A DNA stretch of 64,000 bases, taken from the NCBI RefSeq assembly GCF_007994135.1, contig NZ_VLKF01000001.1:2232001-2296000 (forward strand), given 5' to 3'. Position 1 is the stretch's first letter, and every line of letters begins with the position of its first letter. Shown piece after piece: positions 49,936 through 58,707 of the stretch. This DNA comes from Modestobacter roseus. GTDB taxonomy: Bacteria; Actinomycetota; Actinomycetes; Mycobacteriales; Geodermatophilaceae. Made by a program: the position numbers and the translations under genes. Below the pieces are notes generated by a model that ran no database searches, was not told the DNA's origin, and worked only from the letters and a program-made list of their open reading frames with translations.

Positions 49936-50850
49936 CTAGCCGGTCGTGACGACGATCTTGCCGTGCACGTGGCGGGCGGCCTGCGCGGTGACGGCGTCCC
50001 GGATGCGCTCGAGCGGGAAGGTGACGGCGACGGGCACGTGCAGCCGCCCTGCGCGAAGGGCGTCCATGAGGGTGCCCATGGCGTCCGGGCCGGCGTCCCG
50101 GGCGCCCGTCGAGCGAACGCCCGGAGGCAGGGCCGCTCCGGCGGCGATCGCGGAGATCCGGCGGGGTTCCACCCCGAGGGCCAGGGCGGCGTGCACGGCG
50201 TCGGCCCCGAAGAGGCCGGTGCGGCAGTGACGCGCTCGGCGGCGATCGCGGCGACCCGGCCCGCGAGTCCGGGGCCGTGGGCGACGGGCTCCGCTCCCAG
50301 TCCGCGCAGGAAGGGAGCGGTCTGCGGCGCCGCCGTCCCGATCACCGTCGCGCCCGCCGACCTGGCGAGCTGGACGGCGAAGACACCCACTCCTCCCGCT
50401 GCGCCACCGATGAGGACGGTGTCCCGGGCGGCAACCCCGATGACCGAGAGCGCAGCCGATGCGGTCAGGCCGGCCACGGTCAGCGTGCTCGCGACGACGT
50501 CCGGGATCTCGTCGGGCGTCCGGTACACGGTGTCGGCGCGATCGAGCACGAGATGGTCGGCGGCAGCCCTGCTCGGGACGGTGCCGAACACCCGGTCCCC
50601 GACGGCGAAGCCGGGTGCGGCGTCGCCGACCTCGTCGACCACTCCCGCGAAGTCATGCGCGAAGCCGGACGGGAGGGAGATGCCGAGAGCCGCCGCCAGA
50701 CCGGGTGTGGAGGAGATCATCCAGTCCATCGGGTTGAGCCCGATCGCGGTGACGCGCACGCGCACCTGACCGGGACCGGGGCGGCTCGGCCCGCCGGCGC
50801 AGGACGAGCCGGTCGGGGCCCCCGAACTGCTCGACGACGACGCGGCTCAT
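49936..50850 (-). pseudogene. MDR-family oxidoreductase with two frameshifts
   Basis: It starts MSRVVVEQFGGPDRLVLRRRAEPP (ATG 50850). A one-base excess in a CCCCGG run near 50785 moves the reading to QVRVRVTAIGLNPMDWMISS, which continues through IGGAAGGVGVFAVQLARSAGATVIG. Near 50215 a second shift is needed to reach LFGADAVHAALALGVEPRRI and the normal end HVHGKIVVTTG. Two independent frame breaks make real decay more likely than sequencing error. It overlaps the TetR stop by 4 bp (ATGA). Confidence 0.85.
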
Positions 50851-51452
50851 GACCGCTGGTCCCGGGGCCGGGCTCCGGAGCCGATGAAGCGGGGCACGGC
50901 GTCATCGACCAGCGCCGGCACGGCCGCCGGCGGCACGACACCGCAGCTCACCAGCGCGGCGAGCCCCTGCAGCATGGCGAGGAACAGCGTCGCGGCGGAC
51001 TCGGCGTCCCCGCCGCGCAGGAGCTCCTCCTGCCCGGTACGGCGGAACAGGTGCACCAGCGGTTCCAACGCCGCGGCCGCGCTCCGGCCAACCACCTCCG
51101 CGTCGCGCCCGGTCTCGTGCCGGTACATGACCTCGACCAGGTTGGCCTTCTCGATCGCGAAGGCCAGGTAGGCGTGCGCCAGACGGCGCACCTGGGCGTC
51201 CGGCTCGCTCGTCGAGCCGACCGCCTCGGCGATCTCGACGGCGAGCAGCCGGAATCCCTCGACCGCCACCGCATCGAGGAGCTGCTGGCGGTCGGCGAAG
51301 TGCCGGGACGGTGCGGCGTGGGACACCCCGACGTCCCGCGCGAGCTCGCGCAGCGACAGCGCTGCTGCCCCGCGGTCCCGGAGGACCAGCAGGGCCCGGT
51401 CCAGGAGCGCTTCCCGCAGGTTGCTCCGCCGGTACGGCACCTTCTCGACCAT
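50847..51452 (-). CDS. TetR-family regulator
   Basis: This encodes 201 residues. N-terminal HTH: LREALLDRALLVLRDRGAAALSLRELARDVGVSHAAPSRHFADRQQLLDAVAVEGF. It is divergent from an SDR gene with a perfect palindrome in between, and upstream of the decayed oxidoreductase it once regulated. Confidence 0.92.
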   Translation of the reverse strand: MVEKVPYRRSNLREALLDRALLVLRDRGAAALSLRELARDVGVSHAAPSRHFADRQQLLDAVAVEGFRLLAVEIAEAVGSTSEPDAQVRRLAHAYLAFAIEKANLVEVMYRHETGRDAEVVGRSAAAALEPLVHLFRRTGQEELLRGGDAESAATLFLAMLQGLAALVSCGVVPPAAVPALVDDAVPRFIGSGARPRDQRS

Positions 51453-51480
51453 GCTGGCAGCATAACCGCCGTGTAGTCAT

Positions 51481-51497
51481 TGACAACTATGTTGTCA
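51481..51497. promoter_or_regulatory. TetR operator palindrome
   Basis: TGACAAC-TAT-GTTGTCA, perfect 7-bp arms, between the divergent TetR (start 51452) and SDR (start 51516) genes. A site serving both promoters is the simplest reading. Confidence 0.7.
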
Positions 51498-51515
51498 CTG
51501 CCTACAGTGTGCGGC

Positions 51516-52412
51516 ATGAACCGACTCACCTCTCCCGCACAGCTGCCAGACCAGACGGGGCGGACCGCGGTGATCACCGGCGCGAACAGCGGGATCGGCC
51601 TGGCAACCGCAGCCGCCCTCGCCGCCAAAGGCGCGCGCGTCGTCCTCGCGGTGCGCGATGTCGACAAGGGCCGGACCGCGGCGAGGACGATCGGGGCAGG
51701 GGTCGAGGCCCGCCGGCTCGACCTGTCGTCGCTGGCCTCGGTGCGGGAGTTCGCCGCCGGCATCGGGGAACCGTTCGACCACCTGATCAACAACGCCGGC
51801 ACCATGACCGGCACCCGGCAGGTGACCGCCGACGGATTCGAGAGCCAGTTCGGGGTCAACCACCTCGGCCACTTCGCGCTCACCAACCTGCTCATCGACC
51901 GCATCACCAGCCGCGTCGTGACCGTCACGTCCAGCGCGCACCGCACCGCGACGATCGACGTCGACGACCTGCAGTGGGAGCGCCGCCCGTATCGCCCGCT
52001 CGGTGCCTACGGGCAGTCGAAGCTGGCCAACCTGCTCTTCACGGTCGAGCTGCAACGGCTCCTCACCGCCGCGGGGTCGTCCGTGCTCTCCACGGCCGCC
52101 CATCCCGGCTGGGCATCGACGGGTTTCACCATCACCAGCGGCAACCGCCTCCTCGACCGCCTGAGCGCACTCTCCACCCCGCTGCTGGCGCACGGCCCCG
52201 ATCGCGGAGCGCTCCCCACCCTCCTGGCCACCGCCGGGGACGTCGCCGGGGGCTCGCTCACCGGCCCCGGCCGCTTCGGGGTGCGAGGCCCGGCCACTGT
52301 GGTCGACCGATCGGCTGCGGCGGACGATCCAGCGCTCGCGCGACGGCTGTGGTCGACGTCGGAGGAGCTGACCCACACCACCTCCTCGCTCGACCCCCGC
52401 CCGAGCACCTGA
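51516..52412 (+). CDS. SDR-family oxidoreductase (retinol dehydrogenase-like)
   Basis: This encodes 298 residues from ATG 51516; the earlier in-frame codons at 51480-51489 fall in the operator. [37 protein letters not shown], and Tyr-Lys in [15 protein letters not shown]. The length and [11 protein letters not shown] motif are those of the retinol-dehydrogenase/WWOX-like branch. Controlled by the divergent TetR protein. Confidence 0.92.
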   Translation: MNRLTSPAQLPDQTGRTAVITGANSGIGLATAAALAAKGARVVLAVRDVDKGRTAARTIGAGVEARRLDLSSLASVREFAAGIGEPFDHLINNAGTMTGTRQVTADGFESQFGVNHLGHFALTNLLIDRITSRVVTVTSSAHRTATIDVDDLQWERRPYRPLGAYGQSKLANLLFTVELQRLLTAAGSSVLSTAAHPGWASTGFTITSGNRLLDRLSALSTPLLAHGPDRGALPTLLATAGDVAGGSLTGPGRFGVRGPATVVDRSAAADDPALARRLWSTSEELTHTTSSLDPRPST

Positions 52413-52478
52413 GCCGGCCGGGCGCCCTGCTCGAGCACCCACCGGTCCGCGCTGGATCGCCGTCGCTGCGCCGGGGTC

Positions 52479-53228
52479 TCAGATCTGGTTCTCCCCGCCG
52501 TCGACGTAGAGGTTGGCCCCGAGCATGAAGCTGCTGTCCGCCGAGGCCAGGAAGGCGACAGCGGCCGCCACCTCCTCCGGGCGACCGATCCGCCCGATGG
52601 CGATCCGGGCACCCTCGCTCGCCTTGTGGGCCGCCGCGTTGGCCTCTCCCACGAGTTCGGTGATCCCGGAGGTGTCGATGGGCCCCGGGGAAATGGCGTT
52701 CACCCGGATGCCCCGCCCTTTCAGCTCGTTGGCCCAGGTCCGGGTGAGAGCCCGCAGGGCCGCCTTCGAGGCGGCGTAGGCACCGAATCCGACCGCGCCG
52801 TGGTCGGCTGCGGTCGAGGCGTTGACGATGACCGAGGCACCCTCGTTGAGCACCGGCAGCGCCTTCTGCACCGTGAGCACCGTGCCCACGACGTTGACAC
52901 GGAAGACCTGGTCGAGATCCTGCGCGGTGATCGTCTCGATGGTCGCGAACGAGGCGGTGGCCGCGTTGGCGAAGAGGACGTCCAACCCTCGGCCACGGGC
53001 GGCGACCGCCTCGAAGAGCCGGTCCAGGTCCGCCGGGTCCGTGATGTCGCCCGGTACGGCCGTCACCTCAGGGCCGATGACCCGCACCGCCTCCTCCAGC
53101 TCGGTCCGCCGTCGGCCGACGATGAACACGTGAGCGCCTTCGCTCACCAGCCGCGCGGCCGCGGCTCGCCCGATGCCCTGCGTGCCACCCCCGGTGACGA
53201 TCGCGGTCTTGCCTTCCAGCCTGCGCAT
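52479..53228 (-). CDS. SDR-family oxidoreductase
   Basis: This encodes 249 residues. TGGGTQGIGRAAAARLVSEGAHVFIVGR, FANAAT, catalytic Ser in IVNASTAADHG and Tyr-Lys in YAASKAAL, ending MLGANLYVDGGENQI. It is divergent from a TetR gene, with two ACCGATCGGT palindromes between them. Confidence 0.92.
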   Translation of the reverse strand: MRRLEGKTAIVTGGGTQGIGRAAAARLVSEGAHVFIVGRRRTELEEAVRVIGPEVTAVPGDITDPADLDRLFEAVAARGRGLDVLFANAATASFATIETITAQDLDQVFRVNVVGTVLTVQKALPVLNEGASVIVNASTAADHGAVGFGAYAASKAALRALTRTWANELKGRGIRVNAISPGPIDTSGITELVGEANAAAHKASEGARIAIGRIGRPEEVAAAVAFLASADSSFMLGANLYVDGGENQI

Positions 53229-53245
53229 GCCAGCCTCCTCAGTTG

Positions 53246-53294
53246 TGCACCGATCGGTGCATAACAGGAACGTAGCAGTTGGCTACCGATCGGT
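53246..53294. promoter_or_regulatory. Two TetR operators sharing ACCGATCGGT
   Basis: Perfect 16-bp palindrome TGCACCGATCGGTGCA (53246-53261) and ACCGATCGGT with a one-sided GCA extension (53285-53294), centres 36 bp apart. They lie between the divergent SDR and TetR starts. Confidence 0.8.
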
Positions 53295-53316
53295 GCAGAA
53301 GACGTAGGGTGGTGCG

Positions 53317-53916
53317 GTGGAGACAGCACGACCGGGACGACCGCGGGCCTTCGACGCCGGGACGGCGTTGGAGAAGGCGATGATCGTCTTCTGGAGGCAG
53401 GGGTACGACGGCGCCAGCCTCAGCGACCTGACCGAGGCGATGGGCATCTCCCGGAAGAGCATGTACGCCGCCTTCGGCAACAAGAGCGACCTCTTCGACA
53501 AGGCGCTGCAGCGCTACACCGACGGTCCCGGCGCCTACCTGCTCCAGGCACTGGGAGCAGCCACCGCGCAGGAGGTGGCGCGGGCGTTCCTCGCCGGCTC
53601 GGTCCGCGCCAACACCCGGCCGGGACTTCCCGCCGGCTGCCTGGGCGTGCAAGGCGCACTGGCCGTCGGCGAGAGCGGGCGAGCCGCACACGACACCCTG
53701 GCGCAGTGGCGAGCCCGAGGGCAGCAGCTGCTCCGCGACAGGTTCCTGCAGGCGGTCGAGGAGGGCGACCTGCCTCCTGACGCCGACCCGGACCTGATTG
53801 CCCGCTACGTCATGACGATCGCGAACGGCCTGACCGTGCAGGCCACCGGCGGCGCAGCGGCCGAGGACCTCCAGCGAGTAGCCGACGCCGCGCTCCGCAG
53901 CTGGCCACCGGGATGA
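53317..53916 (+). CDS. TetR/AcrR-family regulator
   Basis: This encodes 199 residues from GTG 53317. HTH: ALEKAMIVFWRQGYDGASLSDLTEAMGISRKSMYAAFGNKSDLFDKAL. The C-terminal half has GCLGVQGAL, common in this subfamily. Represses itself and the divergent SDR gene, judging from the paired palindromes. Confidence 0.92.
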   Translation: METARPGRPRAFDAGTALEKAMIVFWRQGYDGASLSDLTEAMGISRKSMYAAFGNKSDLFDKALQRYTDGPGAYLLQALGAATAQEVARAFLAGSVRANTRPGLPAGCLGVQGALAVGESGRAAHDTLAQWRARGQQLLRDRFLQAVEEGDLPPDADPDLIARYVMTIANGLTVQATGGAAAEDLQRVADAALRSWPPG

Positions 53917-54076
53917 GCCCGGCGACGCACGAGCACCGACGTCCCGGGACCCGACCGCCCTCGGGCGGTCGCGTGCGCGAACAGGGAGCCGTCCGCACGG
54001 GCAGCCGTCCTCGCCGGGCCGGACGTCGTGCCCCGCTGATCGTCCCGCCGGCCCGGGCTCCGGCGGGCACTGCTGC

Positions 54077-54565
54077 TCACCTGGCCACCGGCTCATCGGG
54101 ATCGGGCACGTGGCCGTCGACCTCTGCCCGCTCGAGGTTGTCGATCAGGCGCTGCACGGTGGAGAGGAAGGCTGCGACCTCGGCCTCGCTCAGACCGGCG
54201 GTGGCCGCGGTGTTCACCCCGAGGGCCGAGGCGACAAGCACGGCCTCGAGGTAGCGCGCCTTCGGGGTGAGGTGGACGAGGGTGCGGCGGCGATCCCGGT
54301 GATCGGCGGTCCGGACGACCAGCCCGTCCCGCTCCATCCGGTTGAGCGTGTTCGCCATCGTGGCCTGCTCGATCTGGACATCGCGGCACAACTCGGCCTG
54401 CGTCCGCCCGTCGCGCTCGTACAGCGCCAGGAGCTGCGCGAACTGCCCCGGGACGACGCCGAACGCCTGCACCCGGGATCGCAGCGCGTTGGTGAGCAGC
54501 CGGCTGAGGTGGTTCACCTGGTACCCCAGCGACTCCTCCCGCCGCAGCAGCGGCTGCTGCGTCAT
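54077..54565 (-). CDS. MarR-family regulator
   Basis: This encodes 162 residues from ATG 54565 ([24 protein letters not shown]). The frame continues upstream but through other sequence. Winged [71 protein letters not shown]. It overlaps the small membrane gene by 4 bp. Confidence 0.9.
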
Positions 54566-54804
54566 GACCGCACAGCCCGCACCAGCCGCCGGATCCGCGG
54601 CCACTTCCACAGCACCACGCCCGAGACGACCAGCACCGGCAGGGCGACGAAGCGCACCACACCCATCAGCCACCCCGGCAGGAGGTCCCCGCCGTAGACC
54701 GCCGCGACGACCAGCGCGCCGCTCACCAGGTGGATCGCCCGCTGTCCCTGCCGAACCGCGATGCGCGGTGCTCGACCGGTCCGGCCTCCAGCTGTCATCG
54801 CCAT
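54562..54804 (-). CDS. Small membrane protein co-transcribed with MarR
   Basis: This encodes 80 residues from ATG 54804 (ATG 54798 is also possible). Two hydrophobic helices: [17 protein letters not shown] and [15 protein letters not shown], with a positively charged C-terminus. Family not recognised; small two-span proteins beside MarR regulators can be part of efflux or membrane-stress responses, which is only a suggestion here. Confidence 0.65.
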
Positions 54805-54812
54805 GCCGGAAA

Positions 54813-54826
54813 CATAGCAAGCTATG
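54813..54826. promoter_or_regulatory. MarR operator candidate
   Basis: CATAGC-AA-GCTATG, perfect 6-bp arms, 9-22 bp upstream of the membrane protein ATG. The AT-rich context suggests it overlaps the -10 region, fitting autorepression by the MarR protein in the same operon. Confidence 0.55.
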
Positions 54827-55022
54827 CTTGGTTGGACCAAGCCCATCCGGGTCGTCATCCGGCCACCCGCTCGCCGGCGCTCGACCGCGCCGCGGCCGCC
54901 CGGCATCGAGCTGATCGACCTCCGTCGCTCCGTGACGCGCACGGATGCGAGCGTCGCGTCGCGTCACCCCCCGCTGACGTGCGCGGCGGACCGATACCGA
55001 CACCGGTCCGCCGCGCCATCGG

Positions 55023-55213
55023 TCAGGTCTTCCCGGGCACCGGCAGGTGGCCAGGGAGAGCACGAAGTTGGCGGTGTCGGTCACGGTGATGCCCATCGCG
55101 GGCCCGAACTCCTCGCGGAACACCCGCGCCCCCTCGGCGGCCTGCTCGGGGTCGGCCCAGCTGGCGTACGAGACGACGGCGACGGCCATCCCGTCGCTGG
55201 GGCGGGCCATCAC
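55023..55213 (-). pseudogene. ABM-like barrel protein remnant (C-terminal segment)
   Basis: The minus strand reads MAVAVVSYASWADPEQAAEG, ARVFREEFGPAMGITVTDTA, NFVLSLAT and then shifts frame to HLPVPGKT-stop. It resembles the second half of the protein at 19870-20493 ([10 protein letters not shown]...[23 protein letters not shown]). The N-terminal part is missing and the end is frameshifted. Confidence 0.65.
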
Positions 55214-55218
55214 GCTGA

Positions 55219-55997
55219 CACCGCAGTGCCGGCCGGACCGCCGACGTCCGGATCGCCGGCCTCAGCAAGGCCTACGCCGGGGACGTCGCGGCGATGGCCG
55301 ACGTCGACCTGACCATCGCCTCGGGTGAGTTCGTCGCCGTCGTCGGGCCCAGCGGGTGCGGCAAGAGCACGCTGCTGCGCATCCTGGGCGGCTTCGAGCA
55401 GCCCACCGCCGGCACCGTCGAGGTCGGCGGGACGCCGGTCACCGGCCCCGGGCCCGACCGCGGCGTCGTGTTCCAGGACCACGGCCTGTTCTCGTGGCTG
55501 TCGGTGCGGGAGAACGTCGCCCACGGGCCGGCCCGGAAGAAGCTGCCCAAGGCCGAGGTCACCGCTCTCACCGACCGGTTCATCGCCGCCGTGGGGCTCG
55601 CCCGGTTCGCCGGGACGTACCCCGGGCCGCTGTCCGGCGGCATGCAGCAGCGGGTGGGGATCGCCCGGGTGCTCGCCAACGACCCGGCGCTGCTGCTGAT
55701 GGACGAGCCGTTCGGTGCCCTGGACGCGCTCACCCGTGCCGACCTGCAGGCCGAGCTCAAGCGCATCCACGTCGACACCCGGACGACGGGGGTGTTCGTG
55801 ACCCACTCCATCGAGGAGGCGGTGTTCCTCGCCGATCGGGTCGTGGTGATGACCGGCGGCGCGGCGCACGGCGTCCCGGGGCACGTGCAGGCGATCGTGC
55901 CCGTCGACCTCCCGACCGGGACGTCACGTCACCGGCGTTCAGCGCGGTGAAGCGGCAGATCGCCGACCTGGTGCACACCGCGCCCGTCCCCGCCTGA
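55219..55997 (+). pseudogene. Nitrate/sulfonate-type ABC ATPase, start missing and 3' frameshift
   Basis: In one frame: DVRIAGLSKAYAGDVAAMAD, Walker A GPSGCGKST, Q-loop VVFQDHGLFSW, signature LSGGMQQRVGIARVL, Walker B LLLMDEPFGALDALTR and FVTHSIEEAVFLADRVVVM, an SsuB/TauB-like ATPase. No start codon exists between an in-frame TGA at 55216 and the core; the first ATG (55294) lies after strand 1. Near 55915 the frame must change to read VTSPAFSAVKRQIADLVHTA to the stop at 55997. No permease or binding protein is adjacent. Confidence 0.78.
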
Positions 55998-56014
55998 GCC
56001 CGCCCGGCACCTCG

Positions 56015-56076
56015 AGGCATAGGAGCCTCTGCACCCGGTATCCGTCGCGGAACCGGGTGCAAAGGCTCCTGTGCCT
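56015..56076. terminator. Long stem-loop between convergent genes (possible bidirectional terminator or REP-like element)
   Basis: AGGCA...AGGAGCCT..GCACCCGGT pairs with ACCGGGTGC..AGGCTCCT.TGCCT, about 22 paired bases with three small interior bulges, then a further TCCG/CGGA pair around a 3-nt loop. It lies between the plus-strand ABC remnant and the minus-strand Nudix-like gene, where convergent transcripts should end. No T-run on either side. Confidence 0.55.
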
Positions 56077-56096
56077 GGGTCGACGGGAGCGGGCGG

Positions 56097-56630
56097 TCAG
56101 ACGCCGAGGTGGGCCAGCGCCTGCACCACGAGCGCGCTCTGCCCGTTGGCCAGCTCCGCGAGGACGGCGGCCTCCCGCACCTCGTCGGGGGTGAACCAGG
56201 TCAGCTCCAGCGCGTCCTGCTGCGGCGCGCAGTCGCCCTCGACCGGCACCACGTAGGCCAGCGACACCGCGTGCTGCCGCGGGTCGTGGAACGGGGTGAC
56301 GCCGGGGGTCGGGAAGTACTCGGCGATGGTGAACGGCTGCGGCGCCGCCGGCACCCGGGGCAGGGCCAGCGGGCCGAGGTCCTTCTCCAGGTGCCGCAGC
56401 AGCGCCGAGCGCACCCGCTCGTGGTAGAGCACCCGGCCCGAGACGAGCGCCCGCTTCACCTGGCCGTCCTCGCCGATCCGCAGCAGCAGCCCGACGGCGG
56501 TGACGACGCCGTGGTCGTCGACGCGCACCGGCACCGCGTCGACGTAGAGGATCGGCAGCCGTTCCCGGGCGGCGTCCATCTCCTCCCGGGACAGCCATTG
56601 GGAGCCAGAGCTGTTCGTCACCTCGGTCAT
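56097..56630 (-). CDS. DUF4916 (Nudix-like) protein
   Basis: This encodes 177 residues from ATG 56630 (MTEVTNSSGSQWLSREEM); the upstream in-frame codons look non-coding. WLSREEMDAARERLPILYVDAVPVRVDDHGVVTAVGLLLRIGEDGQVKRALVSGRVLYHERVRSALLRHLEKDLGP is the DUF4916 pattern, related to Nudix hydrolases. The canonical G-x5-E-x7-REuxEExGu box is not seen, so catalysis may differ or be lost. Confidence 0.82.
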   Translation of the reverse strand: MTEVTNSSGSQWLSREEMDAARERLPILYVDAVPVRVDDHGVVTAVGLLLRIGEDGQVKRALVSGRVLYHERVRSALLRHLEKDLGPLALPRVPAAPQPFTIAEYFPTPGVTPFHDPRQHAVSLAYVVPVEGDCAPQQDALELTWFTPDEVREAAVLAELANGQSALVVQALAHLGV

Positions 56631-56703
56631 GCCTGCTTGTCTAGCCCACGACCGGGCGCCCGGCACGCTGCGGGGCGGTGCCGTCACTCACGTCGGGGGC
56701 GAA

Positions 56704-56747
56704 AATGGCCATTTCCGCCCCCTGTGAAGGGGGCGGAAATGGCCATT
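56704..56747 (-). terminator. Strong intrinsic terminator of the DUF4407 gene
   Basis: A 20-bp perfect inverted repeat (AATGGCCATTTCCGCCCCCT and its complement) around a 4-nt loop. On the minus strand it is followed by TTTTC. It lies 17 bp after the DUF4407 stop and before the Nudix-like gene. Confidence 0.85.
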
Positions 56748-56763
56748 CTCGGCGAACGCGGGG

Positions 56764-58287
56764 TCAGCGGTCGCTGTCGTCGGCTCCGGCCAGGACGGCC
56801 TCGGCGGCCGGCCGGGGGCCGGGCACCTCGGGGCGGCCGGCGCGGCGGGAACCTGTGCCGTACATCCCCGCCTCGTAGGAGCCGGTGAGCAGCGCCTCCA
56901 GCTCGCCGGTGTCCAGCGTCGGCTCGATGATCTCGGGCGCGGCCGGGGCACCGTCGCGGGCCGGGAAGATCGCCCGCAGCGTCCGCGGCAGCCGGCGGGC
57001 GCGCCGGCGGGCTGCCTTGCGCGCCGCCTCCTCGCGCTGGGCGGCCTCCCGCTCCAGGATCTCCCGCGCCATCCGGTCGGTCTCCGCGGCGACGACCAGG
57101 TCGGCGCGGGCCCGCTGCGCCCGCTGCCGGCCGTTCACCCGAATCTTCTCCGCTTCGATCTCCTCGGCGTCGCGCACCTCCAGCAGCCGGTCGTAGGCGC
57201 TGGGCGGGGAGAAGTTCAGCATCACCTTCACCAGCACCGGCAGCACCTCGATGCAGAGGAACAGCAGGAACAGCATCAGGTGGGCGGTGCCGACCATCGG
57301 CCGCTCCTCACCGAGCCGGTCCATCGCCTCCAGCCGGGCCAGGATGCCGTCGCTCTCGCCGTTCTCGGCGTCGAAGGCGGCCTGCTCGGCGTTGCGGGCA
57401 TCGGTCAGCCGGGTGAGCTCCGCGGAGTCCGCGGCCAGGTCGGTCCGCGCCAGGGCGAGCCCGCGGGCGTCGGCGCTGGCGGCCTCGTCGGCGGCGGTCG
57501 CCCGGGTCTGCTGCAGCGCGGCCTCGGCGTCGTCCAGCTCGGCCTTCGCCCGGTCGCGGGCGGTGGCTTCCTGGGCCGCGGCCGCCGCAGCGGAGAAGTA
57601 GGCGTCGCCGGTGCCGGCCCGGCCGGAGCCGCAGGTGCCGTCCAGCTCGCACTGCGCCTTGGCCTGCAGCTCGTCGTACCGGCCGACCGCGGCGTCGTAG
57701 GCGGCGCGCTTGGCGTCCCGCTCGGCCTGCGCGGCGACGACGGTGGGGGCGGCGTTCGGGTCGGCGGTGCGCCCACCGGCGAGCACGGCTTGCGACTCGG
57801 CGATCCGCTCGGACAGCACCGGGATCTGCGCGTACCGCTCGTCGGCGTCCAGCCCTTCGCTGAACTCCTGCGCGGCCTCGGCCTGCATCGTCACGATCGT
57901 CGCGTCGATCTCCTTGCTGAACACCTGCAGCGTCAGCGGGGTGGAGATGACCGTGCCCAGGATCAGGGCGAGCGCGACGCGCGGCAGCGCCATCGCGACG
58001 TTCCGCTGCCAGGACGGGTCGTGGGACATCCCGGTGAGCAGCATCCGGTCCAGGTTGAGGATCACCAGCCCCCAGCCGAGGCCGATCGCCGTGGCCAGCG
58101 CCCACCAGGCGCCGAGGGTCATGTGGACGGCGAACGCCGCCGACAGCGCGGCCAGCGCGGCCGTGCTCACCAGCACGCCGCCGAGGGCGACCTGCCGGGC
58201 GCGTGCGCCGGGGGCGACACGAAGGACGTCGAGCCGGGCTCCGCCGAGCACGGCCAGCCGGTCGCCGAAACGGGTGCGGGTGCGCAC
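56764..58287 (-). CDS. DUF4407 membrane protein with coiled coil
   Basis: This encodes 507 residues. Membrane helices at about 35-55, 60-80 and 100-120, a long Ala/Glu-rich coiled coil (about 130-310), a fourth helix near 330-350 (MLFLLFLCIEVLPVLVKVML), then a second charged helix and a variable tail. This is the DUF4407 architecture. Two Cys in CELDGTCG could form a disulfide in the central domain. Function unknown; a structural or sensory membrane role is guessed. Confidence 0.88.
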   Translation of the reverse strand: MRTRTRFGDRLAVLGGARLDVLRVAPGARARQVALGGVLVSTAALAALSAAFAVHMTLGAWWALATAIGLGWGLVILNLDRMLLTGMSHDPSWQRNVAMALPRVALALILGTVISTPLTLQVFSKEIDATIVTMQAEAAQEFSEGLDADERYAQIPVLSERIAESQAVLAGGRTADPNAAPTVVAAQAERDAKRAAYDAAVGRYDELQAKAQCELDGTCGSGRAGTGDAYFSAAAAAAQEATARDRAKAELDDAEAALQQTRATAADEAASADARGLALARTDLAADSAELTRLTDARNAEQAAFDAENGESDGILARLEAMDRLGEERPMVGTAHLMLFLLFLCIEVLPVLVKVMLNFSPPSAYDRLLEVRDAEEIEAEKIRVNGRQRAQRARADLVVAAETDRMAREILEREAAQREEAARKAARRRARRLPRTLRAIFPARDGAPAAPEIIEPTLDTGELEALLTGSYEAGMYGTGSRRAGRPEVPGPRPAAEAVLAGADDSDR

Positions 58288-58466
58288 TGGGTGGTTCCTT
58301 CCGCCGGGATCTCCTCCCCGCTATCGGTCGCCCACGACCGGTCCGGTACCGCCGTGTCCGACGTCGGCCGGTGTGGGCTGCGCCGCCGCCCCGTCACATC
58401 CGGCTCATCCTGCGCACCCGTGCCGCGACGGTCCCGCCCGGCCGGCCGGCCGCCGATGACCCCCGC

Positions 58467-58673
58467 ATGCGCACCACCGACCACGCACCACAGGCAGACG
58501 CGCTCGACAGCTGGATCTCCGAGCTGTCCGACGGCGCCCGCTCCATGCGCCGGCTGCGCCAGCGGCTCGGCACCGAGGGCAACCTGGTCGCCGACCCCTG
58601 CCCGTCCTGCCAGCGCCCGGCGACCGAGGACTTCTCGCACACCGGTCACTGGATCGCCGACCCGGCCGACTGA
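58467..58673 (+). CDS. Small zinc-ribbon-like protein
   Basis: This encodes 68 residues from ATG 58467 (MRTTDHAPQADALDSWISEL). A helical first half is followed by CPSCQRPATEDFSHTGHW: one C-x-x-C with two nearby His that could complete a zinc site. It is convergent with the LLM gene. Family not recognised. Confidence 0.6.
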   Translation: MRTTDHAPQADALDSWISELSDGARSMRRLRQRLGTEGNLVADPCPSCQRPATEDFSHTGHWIADPAD

Positions 58674-58707
58674 CCCGTGGCCCGCGACGGCGGGCGGACC
58701 GCGCGCC

